Source: VXPQ01 sp965116435 (GTDB lineage: Bacteria > Bacteroidota > Rhodothermia > Rhodothermales > VXPQ01). From it: 64,000 nucleotides of DNA. The stretch spans positions 2,418,001 to 2,482,000 of the forward strand of contig OZ220686.1 of NCBI GenBank assembly GCA_965116435.1, written 5' to 3'. A program made the position numbers and the translations under genes. Every line of letters begins with the position of its first letter. Positions within the stretch are counted from its first letter, which is position 1. Positions 24,931 to 32,801 of this stretch are shown here, piece after piece. The notes under the pieces are model-generated. The model had not been told where the DNA came from, ran no database searches, and saw only the letters and a program-made list of their open reading frames with translations.

Positions 24931-25917
24931 ATGTCCATCACCCTCGTCACGGGAGCCACAGGATTCGTGGGGGCGGCGCTGACCCGGCGCCTGGCGCAGG
25001 AGGGCGTTCCCGTCCGCGTTTTTCGGCGACGCGGCTCCCGGCTCGATGTACTGGGGGACGCAGCGCAGGAGGTCGAGCATGCGTTTGGAGACATTACGGA
25101 CCCCTTGACGCTGCGCGAGGCGATGCAGGGCGTAGCGTATGTGTATCATGTGGCGGGGAATATCGGGTTCGGTTCTTCTCGCGTCCGAAATCGCATGATG
25201 TCTGTCAATGTGGACGGTACGGCCGCCGTGGTGAACGCCGCCCTTGCCGGGGGCGTCCGCCGCCTGGTGCATGTGTCGTCCGTGGCGGCGCTCGGGCGCG
25301 CTACCCGTCCCGACGGCATGCTGGACGAGCAGGCGGAATGGCTTCGGTCCAGATCGAGCAGTACCTACGGGTATTCGAAGTACCTTGCGGAAATGGAGGT
25401 GCGCCGGGGCGTTGCGGAAGGGCTGGATGCGGTGATGGTCAACCCTTCGCTCATTTTCGGGCTGGGCCGCAAAGGGGAAAACACGCGGCGCATGGTGGAT
25501 GAGATTCGTCGAAAACGGATGCGCCTGTTTCCGATCGGCGGTACGAGCGTGGTGGATGTGCTGGATGTGGTGGACGGCATGGTGCGCGCCATGCAGCGCG
25601 GGGAAACCGGCGAACGATTCGTGCTGGCGGCCCATAACCTGTCCTGGGAAGAAATTTTTCGCTGCCTGGCCGAGGCGTTCGGGGCGCCGCCGCCTGCGAT
25701 CCGTTTGAGGCCGACCGTCGCGTTGCTGGCCGCCTGTTGTTCGGAAGCGGCGGCTTTTGTGACCCGTACGGAGCCCCTGCTGCCGATCGCGCACGCCCAT
25801 TTCATGTCCGGAATGCACCGGTACGACAACGCGCGCGCCCGCGAAAAACTGGGTTGGCGTCCCCGCCCGTTCGAGGAAACCGCGCAACGCATCGCGCAGG
25901 CGCTGGGACGGCCCTGA
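24931..25917 (+). CDS. NAD-dependent epimerase/dehydratase (extended SDR)
   Basis: The product is 328 residues. The Rossmann glycine motif TGATGFVGAAL is at residues 7-17. The active-site Ser is in VHVSSVAALG, and YxxxK appears as YGYSKYLAE. The set fits an extended short-chain dehydrogenase, close to dihydroflavonol-reductase-like or NAD-dependent epimerase proteins. The substrate cannot be read from the sequence. It is probably co-transcribed with the biotin-carrier gene just upstream; a functional link is not obvious. Confidence 0.85.
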   Translation: MSITLVTGATGFVGAALTRRLAQEGVPVRVFRRRGSRLDVLGDAAQEVEHAFGDITDPLTLREAMQGVAYVYHVAGNIGFGSSRVRNRMMSVNVDGTAAVVNAALAGGVRRLVHVSSVAALGRATRPDGMLDEQAEWLRSRSSSTYGYSKYLAEMEVRRGVAEGLDAVMVNPSLIFGLGRKGENTRRMVDEIRRKRMRLFPIGGTSVVDVLDVVDGMVRAMQRGETGERFVLAAHNLSWEEIFRCLAEAFGAPPPAIRLRPTVALLAACCSEAAAFVTRTEPLLPIAHAHFMSGMHRYDNARAREKLGWRPRPFEETAQRIAQALGRP

Positions 25918-25920
25918 TAG

Positions 25921-25984
25921 AATCATTACAAACGCTACGTGCGTACGTGAAGCGCTGATCGAAGTGGATTTGATCAGTGCATCC
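25921..25984. repeat. Intergenic hairpin repeat D1, copy 3 (full length)
   Basis: This 64-bp copy differs from the copy at 23879 at about one position (CTACGTGCG versus CTACTTGCG). It starts 3 bp after the epimerase stop and ends 42 bp before menG. On the minus strand both full copies stay open for 20 or more codons (DALIKSTSISASRT), but there is no sign they are translated. Confidence 0.85.
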
Positions 25985-26026
25985 ATATATCCTTTCTGCT
26001 GCGTTTTGTCCACATCGCTCCATCGC

Positions 26027-26794
26027 ATGCCGCCGCCGGGGCAGGCCCCCGGCAAGAGGGAAGCCGTCGAAGTTATGTTCGACGGGGTGGCTTCCCGGTA
26101 CGATCTGCTCAATCGGCTACTGAGCTTCGGGCTGGACCGCGCGTGGCGCCGCGCCGCCGTTCGCTCCTTGCGCACGGAAGCGCCTGCCCGGATCCTTGAT
26201 GTAGCGACCGGCACGGCCGATCTGGCCATTGCCGCTACGGCCCTGCGCCCCGAGCGTATTGTGGGCGTCGATATTTCCGAACAGATGCTGGCGCGCGGGC
26301 GAGAAAAGGTTCGGCGCCGCGGACTTTCCGGGATCATCGCGCTGGAGTACGGCGATGCGGCGTGCTTGCCCTTTCCAGATGCTTCGTTCGACGCGGCGCT
26401 GGCCGGGTTCGGCGTGCGGAATTTCGAAAATTTCCAGGCGGGCATACAGGAAGTTCGCCGCGTGCTCCGTCCGGGCGGAACGCTGACGATCCTTGAATTC
26501 AGCCGTCCTCGCGCGGGGTTGATCCGGCGGCTGTCCGATGCGTACTCGCATCGGGCGTTGCCCTTCGTCGGACGGCTGCTTTCCGGCAACCCGGAAGCCT
26601 ATCGGTATCTGCCCGCTTCCGTGGATGTGTTTCCGTCCGGCGAACGCTTTCTGGACGAATTGCGGCAGGCGGGCTACGAAGCGACATGGCGGAAGCCGCT
26701 TTCCTTCGGCGTGGTGTCCCTGTACGGCGGGCGCAATCCCGCCGCGCTTACTCCGCATCCCCGGCAGACAACGCCTCGTCCAGCGAGGCCATGA
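26027..26794 (+). CDS. menG: Demethylmenaquinone methyltransferase (UbiE/MenG family)
   Basis: The product is 255 residues. SAM-binding motifs are ILDVATGTADLAIAA and VGVDISEQMLARGREK, and the family signature is FGVRNFENFQAGIQEVRRVL. The start region FDGVASRYDLLNRLLSFGLD is typical. In this group the enzyme would make the last methylation of menaquinone. The last 47 bp overlap the 3' end of the opposing zapA gene, an unusual convergent overlap. Confidence 0.93.
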   Translation: MPPPGQAPGKREAVEVMFDGVASRYDLLNRLLSFGLDRAWRRAAVRSLRTEAPARILDVATGTADLAIAATALRPERIVGVDISEQMLARGREKVRRRGLSGIIALEYGDAACLPFPDASFDAALAGFGVRNFENFQAGIQEVRRVLRPGGTLTILEFSRPRAGLIRRLSDAYSHRALPFVGRLLSGNPEAYRYLPASVDVFPSGERFLDELRQAGYEATWRKPLSFGVVSLYGGRNPAALTPHPRQTTPRPARP

Positions 26795-27047
26795 GGTCTC
26801 CAATATCCGCGTGCAGTTCGGCTTCGGACTCGGTTCGTTGCGCGCGTTCCGTAAAGAGTTTCTCGGCAATGTCCAGCGCCACGATCACGGGGGCCGTAAT
26901 ATCCGACTGGTCGGGATGATCCCGCTGGAATTTCCGGATTCTCGTATCGACGTAGCCTACAATCTCGCGCACGCGCTGTTCGTTCCCTTTCGTTACTTCG
27001 AGGGAATAGTCGCGATTCAGAATACGGACGCGGATAGACTGGGGCAC
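26748..27047 (-). CDS. zapA: Cell division protein ZapA
   Basis: The product is 99 residues from a GTG start (MPQSIRVRILNRDYSLEV). The N-terminal beta part is followed by a long helix (AALDIAEKLFTERAQRTES region), the ZapA layout. ZapA bundles FtsZ filaments at the division site. It is the last gene of the minus-strand run from thrS and follows a coiled-coil protein, which could be its partner. Its 3' end overlaps menG by 47 bp. Confidence 0.85.
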   Translation of the reverse strand: MPQSIRVRILNRDYSLEVTKGNEQRVREIVGYVDTRIRKFQRDHPDQSDITAPVIVALDIAEKLFTERAQRTESEAELHADIGDLMASLDEALSAGDAE

Positions 27048-27086
27048 GATAAGATACCGGTTTTCGTCGATCGGGCAGCGCGTGAA

Positions 27087-27476
27087 TTATGCGTTCTTGT
27101 GTGCTTGCTCTATATGTTCGTCCAGCGTTTCAATAAAGGAGCGCAGGTCGTTCTTGAGCGCATCCGGGGTTCGGGGCACCGAAAAAAAGGCGTGATCCGG
27201 GTGGACGGCGGGGCGTTTTTCCAGATCGCGCACGCGTTCCTCGAGCGCGGCGTTGGTTGCGCGCAGCTGCTTGATGGTCTGGATGGCTTCCTCGATACGA
27301 CGACGCAAGGCGTCCAGCGAGGCCGGCTCCGGCTTCGGTTCCGGCTTCGGTTCCGGCTCCGGTTCTGGTTCCGGTGCGACGCCTGTCTCCCTGTTTGGCA
27401 TATCGGCAAAGAGGTCTGGTGGGAAAGGGCCCGTGTTTCGGGTATCGGGGACACTCTTATTATCAAGTTGGCGCAT
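27087..27476 (-). CDS. Coiled-coil protein with Pro-Glu/Lys repeat, upstream of zapA
   Basis: The product is 129 residues. A disordered N-terminus ends in a (PE/PK) run (APEPEPEPEPKPEPKPEPAS, about residues 34-53). A predicted coiled coil follows (LDALRRRIEEAIQTIKQLRA, continuing to about residue 86). I do not recognise a family. Its place directly before zapA and after pheT, plus the coiled coil, suggests a ZapB-like or other division accessory role, as inference. Confidence 0.7.
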   Translation of the reverse strand: MRQLDNKSVPDTRNTGPFPPDLFADMPNRETGVAPEPEPEPEPKPEPKPEPASLDALRRRIEEAIQTIKQLRATNAALEERVRDLEKRPAVHPDHAFFSVPRTPDALKNDLRSFIETLDEHIEQAHKNA

Positions 27477-27524
27477 CGCATCAACAAGTAAAACGCCGCC
27501 GCCGGGCGGCTGCGGGCAACGGGG

Positions 27525-30062
27525 TCATTCGCTGCGCAGCGAGGCGCCGTGCGCTTTTTCCAGTGCGTGGACGATACGAGCCATCTTTTTGTTCACTTCC
27601 CGGTCCGTGAGCGTTCGATTTGCGCTAAAACGCAGGGCAAAAGCCACGCTTTTCTTGCCCGGCCCCACCTGTTCGCCTTCGTAGAGGTCGAACAGGCGGA
27701 CGTGTTGCAGCAGGCGGCCCCCGGCGCGCCGGATCGTTTGCAGGAGGTCGCCCGCCGGCTCCTTGCGGTCCACAACGAGGGCCATGTCTCGCTCCATCGC
27801 GGGATGTCGCTCCACGGCCTGATAGGTGCGGTCCAGGAAGGGCGCCGTGCGCTGGACGAGGTTGGTCCAATGCAATTCCACGGCATACACCGTGTATTCC
27901 GGGGCGTCGTCGCCCGAAGCATCCGGGAGAATCTCCAGAATTTTTCCCACAGGGACCTTTCCCGAAAAGATGTCCAGCAGGGAGGATGCATCGGGCGCGG
28001 GCGCCATCCGGATATCGGGCGTGCGCATGTGCCGGAGCAGCATGTCCGCCGCGCCCTTTGCGTCAAAGAAGTCGAAGGGGCGGGCGGACGTATTCCAGCC
28101 CGCGTCCGTCGCTTGCCCCGAAAACGTCAGCAGCAAGGATTCGTGCTCCGCATAGATTCCCGCCCCGGCGTTGTGTTGGTCCGCGCCGTGCGGGTTGTTC
28201 GCATCGTCCTGGCGATCCGTACGGCGGAACACATGGCCGAATTCGAAAAACCGCAGGGTTCGCTGCCCGTGATTCCGGTTGAATGCGATAGCCTGCAATG
28301 CGCCGGGGAGCAGACTGGGGCGCAGGGCCGCCATTTCGCTGGAGATCGGGTTCAGCGTCCGAACGACCTGCCCGGCGGCATAGCCCGCAATCTGCGCAAA
28401 TCGCTCCGCCGTGTCCAGCCGCAGCATGCTGTTTGCGTACATTTCCCGGTGTCCCGTATTGGCAAGGAGGGTGCGGGCCGTCCGCCGCAAGCGCGTTTCG
28501 GGGGTTTCGCGCACTACATGGCTGGAACGGGAGCCGCTGGAACGGGAAGCCGCTCGGGTCGGCTCCGGTATGCGATCATACCCGTAGAGCCGCACAATCT
28601 CTTCGATGACGTCCACTTCGCGTTCGATATCGGGGCGGAAGGGGGGCGCAAGGCAGCGAAGCCGGGCGGTTTCCCCCTCGCCTTCCCGCACGGCGTCGAA
28701 CCCGATGCTCCGCAACAGGCGCTCGCTGGTTTCGAGCGGGATGCGTACGCCCAGCACATGGTTTATCCGCGTTGCGCGCACTGTAATCGGCGGGCGCTCC
28801 CTGGGTGCGGGATGGGCGTCCACCATGCCGGGGACCACCGTGCCTCCGCCCAGTTCCGCCATGAGCGCGGCGGCCCGCGCCGCTGCGCGCACCTGTCCGG
28901 TGGGGTCCACGCCGCGCTCGAAGCGATAGCTGGCGTCGCTCTGCAGGCCCAGCGCCTTGGCCGTTCTGCGAATATGCGCCGGGTCGAAGCAGGCGGATTC
29001 CACCAGCACGTTTTTCGTGGTTTCCCGGACCTCCGAATTTTGTCCGCCCATCACGCCGCCGATCGCTATGTCGCGTTCGGCGTCTGCAATCATGATGGCG
29101 CCGGGGGGCACGGTCCGCTCCTTGTCGTCGAGCGTGGCGAACGGCGTGGGCGCCTCGGTCAGCCGTACGCGAATGCGCGGCCCTTTCAGGGTATCGAAAT
29201 CGAACGCATGCAGCGGCTGGCCCACATCGTGGAGCAGGTAATTCGTGATGTCCACGATGTTGTTGCGGGGCCTGAGTCCAATGGCCTTCAGTTTGGCCTG
29301 AAGCCAGGGGGGAGATTCGCGGACGGTTACGTCGCGCACGATCATCGCTACATACCGGGGACACGCCTCGGGGGCTTGCAGGTCGATCGCAACGCATTGG
29401 GCTGCTTCGCCGCCAGGGGCAGGTTCGGGCGCTTCCGGGAGGCGCAGCGCGACGCCGGTAAGCGCGGCGGCGTCGCGGGCTACGCCCAGGTGGCTGGCGG
29501 CGTCCGGTCGGTTCGGCGTAACGCTGACGTCCAGCACGGCGTCCCGGTGCGGAATGCCTCGGGACGCGAGGTATTCCGCAAACGGTTGTCCGATGCGGGG
29601 CGCGGCGCCGTCCCCGGCGGTCAGCACCATGATTTCGTCGTGGTTGTCGGACAGGCCCAGTTCGTCTTCCGCGCAAATCATGCCTTCCGAAGGTTCTCCG
29701 CGCAGTTTCGCCTTGCGAATGAGGACGGGCGTACGTTGATCGGGGTGCTTGCGGTCCGGCACCATGAGCGTGGCGCCTGGCGTGGCGACCGGCACGTATT
29801 GTCCTGCGGCCACATTCGGGGCGCCGCACACGATGCGGGCGGCTTCCGGGCCGCCCAGGTCCACCTCGCAACAGGCGAGCCGGTCGGCGTTCGGATGGGG
29901 CCGGACATGCCTTACCCGTCCCACGACGACCCCGTCCAGCGCCGCGCCGATTTCCCGGACGCCCTCCACTTCCAGGCCGCCCATCGTGAGGATTTCGGCC
30001 AGATCCTCCGGGCTTTCCTCGACGGGCGCGTATTCCCGCAGCCAGTTGTACGAGATGTTCAT
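27525..30062 (-). CDS. pheT: Phenylalanine--tRNA ligase beta subunit
   Basis: The product is 845 residues. The N-terminal tRNA-binding OB domain (about 39-155, VVVGRVRHVRPHPNADRLAC), the B3/B4 editing region, the B5 domain and a C-terminal anticodon-binding FDX-ACB domain (last ~95 residues, DRTYQAVERHPAMERDMALV) are all present. With PheS it forms the alpha2-beta2 synthetase and hydrolyses mis-charged Tyr-tRNA-Phe. The gene starts 28 bp after pheS. Confidence 0.97.
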   Translation of the reverse strand: MNISYNWLREYAPVEESPEDLAEILTMGGLEVEGVREIGAALDGVVVGRVRHVRPHPNADRLACCEVDLGGPEAARIVCGAPNVAAGQYVPVATPGATLMVPDRKHPDQRTPVLIRKAKLRGEPSEGMICAEDELGLSDNHDEIMVLTAGDGAAPRIGQPFAEYLASRGIPHRDAVLDVSVTPNRPDAASHLGVARDAAALTGVALRLPEAPEPAPGGEAAQCVAIDLQAPEACPRYVAMIVRDVTVRESPPWLQAKLKAIGLRPRNNIVDITNYLLHDVGQPLHAFDFDTLKGPRIRVRLTEAPTPFATLDDKERTVPPGAIMIADAERDIAIGGVMGGQNSEVRETTKNVLVESACFDPAHIRRTAKALGLQSDASYRFERGVDPTGQVRAAARAAALMAELGGGTVVPGMVDAHPAPRERPPITVRATRINHVLGVRIPLETSERLLRSIGFDAVREGEGETARLRCLAPPFRPDIEREVDVIEEIVRLYGYDRIPEPTRAASRSSGSRSSHVVRETPETRLRRTARTLLANTGHREMYANSMLRLDTAERFAQIAGYAAGQVVRTLNPISSEMAALRPSLLPGALQAIAFNRNHGQRTLRFFEFGHVFRRTDRQDDANNPHGADQHNAGAGIYAEHESLLLTFSGQATDAGWNTSARPFDFFDAKGAADMLLRHMRTPDIRMAPAPDASSLLDIFSGKVPVGKILEILPDASGDDAPEYTVYAVELHWTNLVQRTAPFLDRTYQAVERHPAMERDMALVVDRKEPAGDLLQTIRRAGGRLLQHVRLFDLYEGEQVGPGKKSVAFALRFSANRTLTDREVNKKMARIVHALEKAHGASLRSE

Positions 30063-30090
30063 GGCGTGTCGTATCGTTGCATCCCTACCC

Positions 30091-31098
30091 CTAAAACTGT
30101 TTCAGGAAGCGGATGTCGTTTTCGTAAAACGTACGAATGTCGCGGATGCCGTAGCGCAGCATGGCGATGCGCTCAATGCCCATGCCAAAGGCATAGCCGG
30201 TCCATCGTTCCGGGTCCAGATCGACAGCGGCGAATACATTGGGGTCTACCATGCCGCATCCGAGGATTTCCAGCCAGCGGCCTTGCCCGGGCTGGCCCTT
30301 GCTGGAACGGTCGTGGTCGGCCCACCAGATGTCCACCTCGGCGCTGGGTTCCGTGAACGGGAAAAAGCTGGGACGAAAGCGCATGCGGGCGTCGTCGCCG
30401 AACAGTGCCTGCACGAACAGGCGCAGCACCTGTTTCAGGTCGGCGAAAGAGACGCCTTCGTCCACGTACAAGCCTTCCACCTGATGGAACAGGCAGTACG
30501 ATTTGTAGGAAACCGCCTCGTTGCGGTACACCCGCCCCGGCACGATCACGCGCACCGGCGGGGGATCGGTGAGCAAGGTGCGTATTTGCACGGGCGAGGT
30601 GTGCGTGCGCAAGAGCACCCGATCCGGTTCCAGGAAAAAGGTGTCCTGCATGTCCCGCGCGGGGTGGTCCGCCGGAAAATTCAGCGCCGTGAAATTATGC
30701 CACTCCGTTTCGATTTCCGGGCCGGTGACGATCGAAAAACCGAACTGTTCGAACACGCGCGCGATGTCGTGCAGCGTGTGCGTCAGCGGATGCAGGGAGC
30801 CCGGGGGCGCCGGCAGCCGCCCCGGAAGCGTACGGTCCATACGCGCCGCTTCCGACGCGACGGAGCGGCGCGCATGGCTGGCTTCAAAGGTTGCGAGCCG
30901 TTCCTCGGCCCGTTTCTTGATCTGGTTGATGCGCTGACCCAGCGCTTTGCGTTCCTGCGGAGGCGCTTCCGGAATCCGCTTGAACAGTTCGGGGATTTTC
31001 CCGCTTTTCCTCCCGAGGTACTTGACCCGGAACGCTTCGGCGGCCTCCGTCGAGTCAATGATTTCCGACTCGATATCTTTCAGGATGTCGTCGGGCAT
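30091..31098 (-). CDS. pheS: Phenylalanine--tRNA ligase alpha subunit
   Basis: The product is 335 residues: N-terminal coiled coil (about 1-90) and a class II catalytic core with HPLTHTLHDIARVFEQFGF, the motif 2 region HNFTALNFPADHPARDMQDT and motif 3 AFGMGIERIAMLRYGI. It activates phenylalanine. It follows rplT by 14 bp and precedes pheT in the same operon. Confidence 0.97.
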   Translation of the reverse strand: MPDDILKDIESEIIDSTEAAEAFRVKYLGRKSGKIPELFKRIPEAPPQERKALGQRINQIKKRAEERLATFEASHARRSVASEAARMDRTLPGRLPAPPGSLHPLTHTLHDIARVFEQFGFSIVTGPEIETEWHNFTALNFPADHPARDMQDTFFLEPDRVLLRTHTSPVQIRTLLTDPPPVRVIVPGRVYRNEAVSYKSYCLFHQVEGLYVDEGVSFADLKQVLRLFVQALFGDDARMRFRPSFFPFTEPSAEVDIWWADHDRSSKGQPGQGRWLEILGCGMVDPNVFAAVDLDPERWTGYAFGMGIERIAMLRYGIRDIRTFYENDIRFLKQF

Positions 31099-31112
31099 CT
31101 TGCTGCGCCCGC

Positions 31113-31463
31113 TTATTCGCTGGCGAGATGCTGCGTAATGCGCTGGAACGTTTCCGGATCGTGCACGGCCAGATCCGCAAGCACCTTTCGGTTCAGCGCG
31201 ATGTTGGCTTTTCGCAGCCCCCCCGTGAGACGGGAATAGGTGGTGCCGTTCAGGCGCGCCGCGGCATTGATGCGTGCAATCCAGAGGCGGCGGAACACAC
31301 GCTTCCGCTGCCGCCGATCCCGGTAGGCATATCCGAGGGCCTTGTCCACGGAATGCTTGGCGACCGTGTAGATTTTGGATCGCGCGCCGCGATAGCCTTT
31401 GGCCATCCGGAGTATTTTTTTGCGGCGTCGTCTGGACGCTACGCTGTGGGCTGTACGTGGCAT
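31113..31463 (-). CDS. rplT: 50S ribosomal protein L20 (bL20)
   Basis: The product is 116 residues with the L20 opening MPRTAHSVASRRRRKKILRM and the signature KHSVDKALGYAYRDRRQRKR. L20 is an early 50S assembly protein and in E. coli represses the infC-rpmI-rplT mRNA. It lies between rpmI and pheS. Confidence 0.98.
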   Translation of the reverse strand: MPRTAHSVASRRRRKKILRMAKGYRGARSKIYTVAKHSVDKALGYAYRDRRQRKRVFRRLWIARINAAARLNGTTYSRLTGGLRKANIALNRKVLADLAVHDPETFQRITQHLASE

Positions 31464-31479
31464 AAGAACAAGGGAGCGA

Positions 31480-31674
31480 TCAGGACTGAATAAGCCGTTT
31501 CATCCGGGGTGCGTCGGTTTTGTCGACGAGCGTGCTGTCGCGCAGGCCGCGCTTGCGCTTGGCTGATTTCTTGGTCAGGATGTGGCTTTTGTACGCCTTC
31601 TTGCGGATCAGCTTCCCGGAACCGGTCACTTTGAAACGTTTCCGGGCGCCGCTATTCGATTTCATCCTGGGCAT
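31480..31674 (-). CDS. rpmI: 50S ribosomal protein L35 (bL35)
   Basis: The product is 64 residues from the ATG at 31674 (MPRMKSNSGARKRFKVTGSG), the standard L35 start and length. The in-frame open extension up to 31752 is not part of the family. It contains the basic L35 signature HILTKKSAKRKRGLR. Order infC-rpmI-rplT is conserved. Confidence 0.96.
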   Translation of the reverse strand: MPRMKSNSGARKRFKVTGSGKLIRKKAYKSHILTKKSAKRKRGLRDSTLVDKTDAPRMKRLIQS

Positions 31675-31910
31675 AAGCATGTTGCGCCGGACGCACGGGC
31701 CTCGGGAGGAGCGTTTCCGGACGATGCGCATGTCCGCGCTGTGCGGGGACATGCCTGGTAACGGGTGTTGTAAAAAGGGGTAAACTGTAAATACGCAGCG
31801 AATATCGGCGAGGTTCCCGTTTCCGGTCCGAGTCGGTTTAATCCGGTCTAATCCGGTCCAGACTTCCTTTCGGGTTTCGGCGTTCGGATTCTTGTCCGCC
31901 TGTTTCGCGG

Positions 31911-32420
31911 CTATTTTTTGTCCGGCGCCAGGATGGTGGTCATGCGGCGGCCCTCCATGCGGGGCGGCTGATCGATGCGGCCCACATCCTGCAAGCTCTC
32001 GGTGAATCGTTTCAGCAAAGCCATGCCTTGCTCCTTGTAAATGATGTCCCGGCCGCGAAACTGCACCCAGGCCTTCACCTTGTTGCCGTTCTCGAGGAAG
32101 CTGCGCGCATGGCGCGTCTTGAAGTCAAAGTCGTGCGTGTCCGTATGCGGGCGGAAACGCACTTCCTTGAGTTGGATGGTTTGCGATTTTTTGCGCTGTT
32201 CCTTCCCCTTCTTCTGTTGTTCGTACCGAAACTTTCCGTAGTCCACGATCTTGCACACCGGAGGGTCCGCCGAAGGGGCGATCTCTACCAGGTCCATGCT
32301 GTGCGACCGGGCGCGTTTCAGCGCCTCGTCGATATAGACCACATGGTGTTCTCCGCCGGGGTCTACGACCCGGACCATATTGGCCCGGATATCTTCGTTG
32401 ATGCGTACTTTGCGAGCGAT
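31911..32420 (-). CDS. infC: Translation initiation factor IF-3, probable non-AUG start
   Basis: From the first ATG (32378) the product would lack the conserved N-terminal start. Extending upstream in frame gives IARKVRINEDIRANMVRVVD, the normal IF-3 opening (R-x-N-x-x-I). No ATG, GTG or TTG precedes it closely, so I place the start at the ATC codon at 32420, giving about 169 residues. infC is known to use AUU or AUC-class starts in many bacteria, where IF-3 controls its own synthesis. The two-domain body and C-terminal RDIIYKEQGMALLKRF are intact. It keeps fMet-tRNA selection accurate on the 30S subunit. Confidence 0.88.
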   Translation of the reverse strand: MARKVRINEDIRANMVRVVDPGGEHHVVYIDEALKRARSHSMDLVEIAPSADPPVCKIVDYGKFRYEQQKKGKEQRKKSQTIQLKEVRFRPHTDTHDFDFKTRHARSFLENGNKVKAWVQFRGRDIIYKEQGMALLKRFTESLQDVGRIDQPPRMEGRRMTTILAPDKK

Positions 32421-32522
32421 GGTTCTTCTGTCGTTTTTTGGGTGGGTGGGGTCAGGGAGTACATCCGGCGTGCCCCGCGTGTCGCTGGACGACAGGCGGG
32501 AACGAGCCGCGAACTCTCTAAC

Positions 32523-32594
32523 TTGATTACGTTCTCTATTTGATTACGTCATGTGGTACTTCTGCATGTAGTACCTCTGTATGGGGTACGGAGC
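32523..32594 (-). promoter_or_regulatory. Repeat-rich leader between thrS and infC
   Basis: The 381-bp gap between infC and thrS has no gene. It holds a direct repeat TTGATTACGT at 32523 and 32540 (17 bp apart) and then three tandem ~15-bp units: CATGTGGTACTTCTG (32550), CATGTAGTACCTCTG (32565) and TATGGGGTACGGAGC (32580). The position, in the leader of the infC-rpmI-rplT mRNA, suggests a regulatory region or promoter with repeated binding sites. Confidence 0.5.
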
Positions 32595-32801
32595 CTGCGC
32601 CTGTTTTGCAACGACGGCGCGGTGTTCCCATGTCGTTTGCACGCGAGCCAGGATCGTTTGGTTTCCCCTGAAATGTAACGATGTTGTGCGGACGCCCTCA
32701 GAAAAAACCTCGCTGCGCATCCCGTACCGCCTGAGAATCTTCGTGCGTCGCCATGGCGTCCTTGCGGATACGCTGCGCGTTGCGGACGTAATCAGACATG
32801 T

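Noticed and set aside
24385..26589. 734-codon minus-strand frame through the epimerase region
   Set aside because: It crosses three real plus-strand genes and the D1 repeat; low-complexity shadow.
27549..30356. 935-codon plus-strand frame opposite pheT
   Set aside because: It is the complement of pheT/pheS, whose domains are unmistakable.
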